Made by a program: the position numbers and the translations under genes. Shown in pieces: positions 62,237 to 64,000 of a stretch of 64,000 nt of DNA (its first letter is position 1; every line of letters starts with the position of its first letter). The stretch is taken from positions 7,901 to 71,900 of the forward strand of contig CAZRDX010000010.1 in NCBI GenBank assembly GCA_964599235.1. The letters run 5' to 3'. The notes beneath the pieces are model-generated. The model saw only the letters and a program-made list of their open reading frames with translations. It ran no database searches and was not told where the DNA came from. Source of the DNA: DRPN01 sp964599235. GTDB lineage: Bacteria; Bacteroidota; Bacteroidia; Bacteroidales; VadinHA17.

Positions 62237-64000
62237 ATGAAAGGGAAAAGATCACTTCTCATGGTCGGTCTGCTTGTCGCCGTGTTGGCGGTGAAGGCTC
62301 AGTACCAGTATACCGCTGTGCCCCGGTTTGTAGAGGGCGTGGATAAGCCGACTCTGTCCCTGAATGGTATCTGGCTTTTTGATACCCTTTTTGAGGCCCG
62401 TGATGCGGCTGCGGGGGCGGATATTTCGGGATGGAAGGAGATACGTGTGCCGGGGGAGTGGGTGATGCAGGGTTTTCATGTCTCTCCGGGGCAGGCTGCC
62501 GTATATGTTCGTGAAGTGGTGCTGCCCTCCTCGTGGAAAGGCAGGCCGGTGATGCTGCGTTGTGATGCCGTGTTCAGCAGGGCTACACTGTGGGTCAACG
62601 GTCACAAGGCTGGCAGCCACCTGGGGGGGATGACCCCGTTTGAGGTGGAGGTGACACCCTATCTGAAATGGGGTCAGCCCAACCGTCTGGTGATGAGTGT
62701 GACGGCCGAGACCGTGGCCGACACCCTGATGTCGGGGAGTCAGTATGCCGCTCACTCGTTGGGAGGTATCCTGCGCAAGATCTACCTGTATGTGGTGCCT
62801 CCCGTCTATGTACAGGGGTTGCGTATCACACCCCTCCTCAATGTAGATAACCGCAGCGGGACACTGCAGGTCAGTATGCAGCTCACCCGTGCCCCGAAAG
62901 CTCCCCGCGATGCCGGGGTGTCGTTCCGGCTCATCGGCCCCGGGGGAAAGGAGGTGGCTTTGCCCACTTACGACGGCCATGTCCGTTTCGGGTCCAGAGA
63001 AGAGAGCAGGGAGCTGCGTTATGAGCTGCCACTGAAGGAGGTGCTCTCCTGGGATCCTGAGCATCCCCGTCTCTATCATCTTACCGTGGCGGTCCGGTCG
63101 GGGAGGGAGGAGGAACGGCTGGAACGCAGGATCGGCTTCCGCCGCATCGAGGTGGTAGGTAACAAGCTCTTCATCAACGGCAGGTCGGTGAAGATGCATG
63201 GTGTCAACAGGCATGAGACCCATCCCACGCTGGGACGCAGCCTCAACGACACGCTCTGGCACATGGATGCAGAGATCTTCAAGGAAGGGAACGTCAACTA
63301 CATCCGCACCTCGCACTATCCTCCGGCCGAAGAGTTCGTGGCATGGTGCGACAGCCTGGGGCTGCTGGTCGAACTGGAGAACCCCTTCTGCTGGGTAGGC
63401 CACGGCGCCAATGCCACATGGAAGAAAGAGGATCCGCAGAACCCGTCGTTCTATGGGTTCCTGGAGAAAACCTCCGCCGAAGTGATTGGCTTCTATTATG
63501 ACCATCCTTCGGTGATCCTCTGGTCGATGGCCAACGAGTCGACATGGGGGCCTAACTGGGAGAAGCTTCTGCATTTTTACCTTCGTACCGATCCTACGCG
63601 GCCGGTCTCATTCCATGATCAGGCCTATGGTCGTTACAACAATTACGGCAGCCGCGATGTTCCGGTGGCGGTCTTCCACTATCCGGGCCCCGGTGGCGGA
63701 CGTGTGGCCGACACTTTCCCCCGCCCCCTCCTTTTCGGGGAATATTGCCACATCAACTGCTACAACCGCCAGGAGATCGCTGCCGACCCCGGGGTGCGGG
63801 ATGCCTGGGGACGCGGGTTCCTGCCTATGTGGAACAGTGTGTATGAGAGCACCGGCGGCCTGGGCGGAGCCATCTGGGCCGGCATCGACGATGTCTTCTA
63901 TCTTCCTTCCGGAAAGGCTGTGGGATACGGCGAATGGGGTGTCATCGACGGCTGGCGCAGGAAGAAGCCGGAGTATTACCACATGAAGAAAACCTATACC
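62237..64000 (+). CDS. Glycoside hydrolase family 2 (beta-galactosidase/glucuronidase type), cut at the right edge
   Basis: The plus-strand frame is open from the ATG at 62237 to the window end (588 codons), so the C-terminus is missing. A signal peptide (MKGKRSLLMVGLLVAVLAVKAQ) is followed by the GH2 jelly-roll sugar-binding domain (about 40-180, WKEIRVPGEWVMQGF...ATLWVNGHKAGSHLGGMTPFEVEVTPYL) and an Ig-like domain (about 190-305). The catalytic TIM barrel starts near 310 (VKMHGVNRHETHPTLGRSL), with acid/base Glu434 in ILWSMANES and nucleophile Glu502 in LLFGEYCH. It removes a terminal beta-sugar such as galactose, mannose or glucuronate. Specificity is not readable. It follows the duplicated-module lipoprotein gene by 37 bp, and a minus-strand open frame across it is a shadow. 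Confidence 0.92.
   Translation, partial: MKGKRSLLMVGLLVAVLAVKAQYQYTAVPRFVEGVDKPTLSLNGIWLFDTLFEARDAAAGADISGWKEIRVPGEWVMQGFHVSPGQAAVYVREVVLPSSWKGRPVMLRCDAVFSRATLWVNGHKAGSHLGGMTPFEVEVTPYLKWGQPNRLVMSVTAETVADTLMSGSQYAAHSLGGILRKIYLYVVPPVYVQGLRITPLLNVDNRSGTLQVSMQLTRAPKAPRDAGVSFRLIGPGGKEVALPTYDGHVRFGSREESRELRYELPLKEVLSWDPEHPRLYHLTVAVRSGREEERLERRIGFRRIEVVGNKLFINGRSVKMHGVNRHETHPTLGRSLNDTLWHMDAEIFKEGNVNYIRTSHYPPAEEFVAWCDSLGLLVELENPFCWVGHGANATWKKEDPQNPSFYGFLEKTSAEVIGFYYDHPSVILWSMANESTWGPNWEKLLHFYLRTDPTRPVSFHDQAYGRYNNYGSRDVPVAVFHYPGPGGGRVADTFPRPLLFGEYCHINCYNRQEIAADPGVRDAWGRGFLPMWNSVYESTGGLGGAIWAGIDDVFYLPSGKAVGYGEWGVIDGWRRKKPEYYHMKKTYT

Noticed and set aside
62252..63574. 440-codon minus-strand open frame at the right end
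   Set aside because: It is the complement of the GH2 gene, which has both catalytic glutamates and runs off the window edge.
1..64000. CRISPR arrays, tRNA or rRNA genes, prophage or conjugative genes
   Set aside because: No regularly spaced repeats, cloverleaf-like segments, rRNA-like stretches, integrase, phage structural or mobilisation proteins were seen. The IS4 element is the only mobile element found.

Overview
The window is from a Bacteroidota genome, most likely of the Bacteroidales or a related order. The evidence is three SusC/SusD pairs, a TonB receptor with an HmuY-type lipoprotein, Fas1 (fasciclin) lipoproteins, two large proteins with C-terminal type IX secretion (T9SS) sorting domains, an ECF sigma/FecR/STN-SusC signalling set, and several -7 elements of the Bacteroidota type TAnnTTTG. 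The sequence does not settle the genus. No rRNA, tRNA or CRISPR array was seen.

Layout. (1) 1-5877, minus strand, housekeeping: a dynamin-like GTPase cut by the left edge, tilS, a TrmO-type tRNA methyltransferase, a C69 dipeptidase and a small membrane protein. (2) 6336-9737, plus strand: a possible small His-rich protein, a TonB receptor and an HmuY-like lipoprotein, probably for haem uptake. (3) 9748-11643, minus strand: an AIM24-family protein, then cysM. Between them lies what looks like a complete cysteine attenuator: promoter, 26-residue leader peptide with three tandem Cys codons, competing RNA stems and an intrinsic terminator. (4) 11755-19636: two giant T9SS-exported proteins. (5) 19850-35187: one long operon, Fas1 lipoprotein-SusC-SusD-Fas1-Fas1-SusC-SusD, without any degradative enzyme. 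(6) 35813-39101: GH20-like lipoprotein and GH3 enzyme. (7) 39796-52243: ECF sigma factor, FecR anti-sigma, STN-containing SusC, SusD, a plug-only TonB protein, a DUF4091/GH123-like lipoprotein, GH16 and a sulfatase. The leader of this SusC carries a hairpin that reads as an intrinsic terminator on the opposite strand, suggesting an antisense sRNA. (8) 52276-53668: an IS4-family insertion sequence, followed by about 600 bp with a possible gene remnant. (9) 54273-64000: a BNR propeller-GH105 fusion, a sodium:solute symporter, an NagA-type deacetylase, an unrecognised lipoprotein with an internal duplication, and a GH2 enzyme cut by the right edge.

How the parts fit. The region from 35.8 to 64 kb reads as one or more polysaccharide utilisation loci. 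Surface capture and import would be by SusCD under sigma/FecR control. Depolymerisation and trimming would involve GH16, GH123-like, GH20-like, GH3, GH2, GH105 and sulfatase enzymes. Uptake would be by the symporter, and amino-sugar catabolism by NagA. A sulfated glycan containing amino sugars and perhaps uronic acids would fit, but that is inference. The 11.7-35.2 kb block has receptors and adhesion-like proteins without a recognisable depolymerase cluster, and its ligand is unknown.
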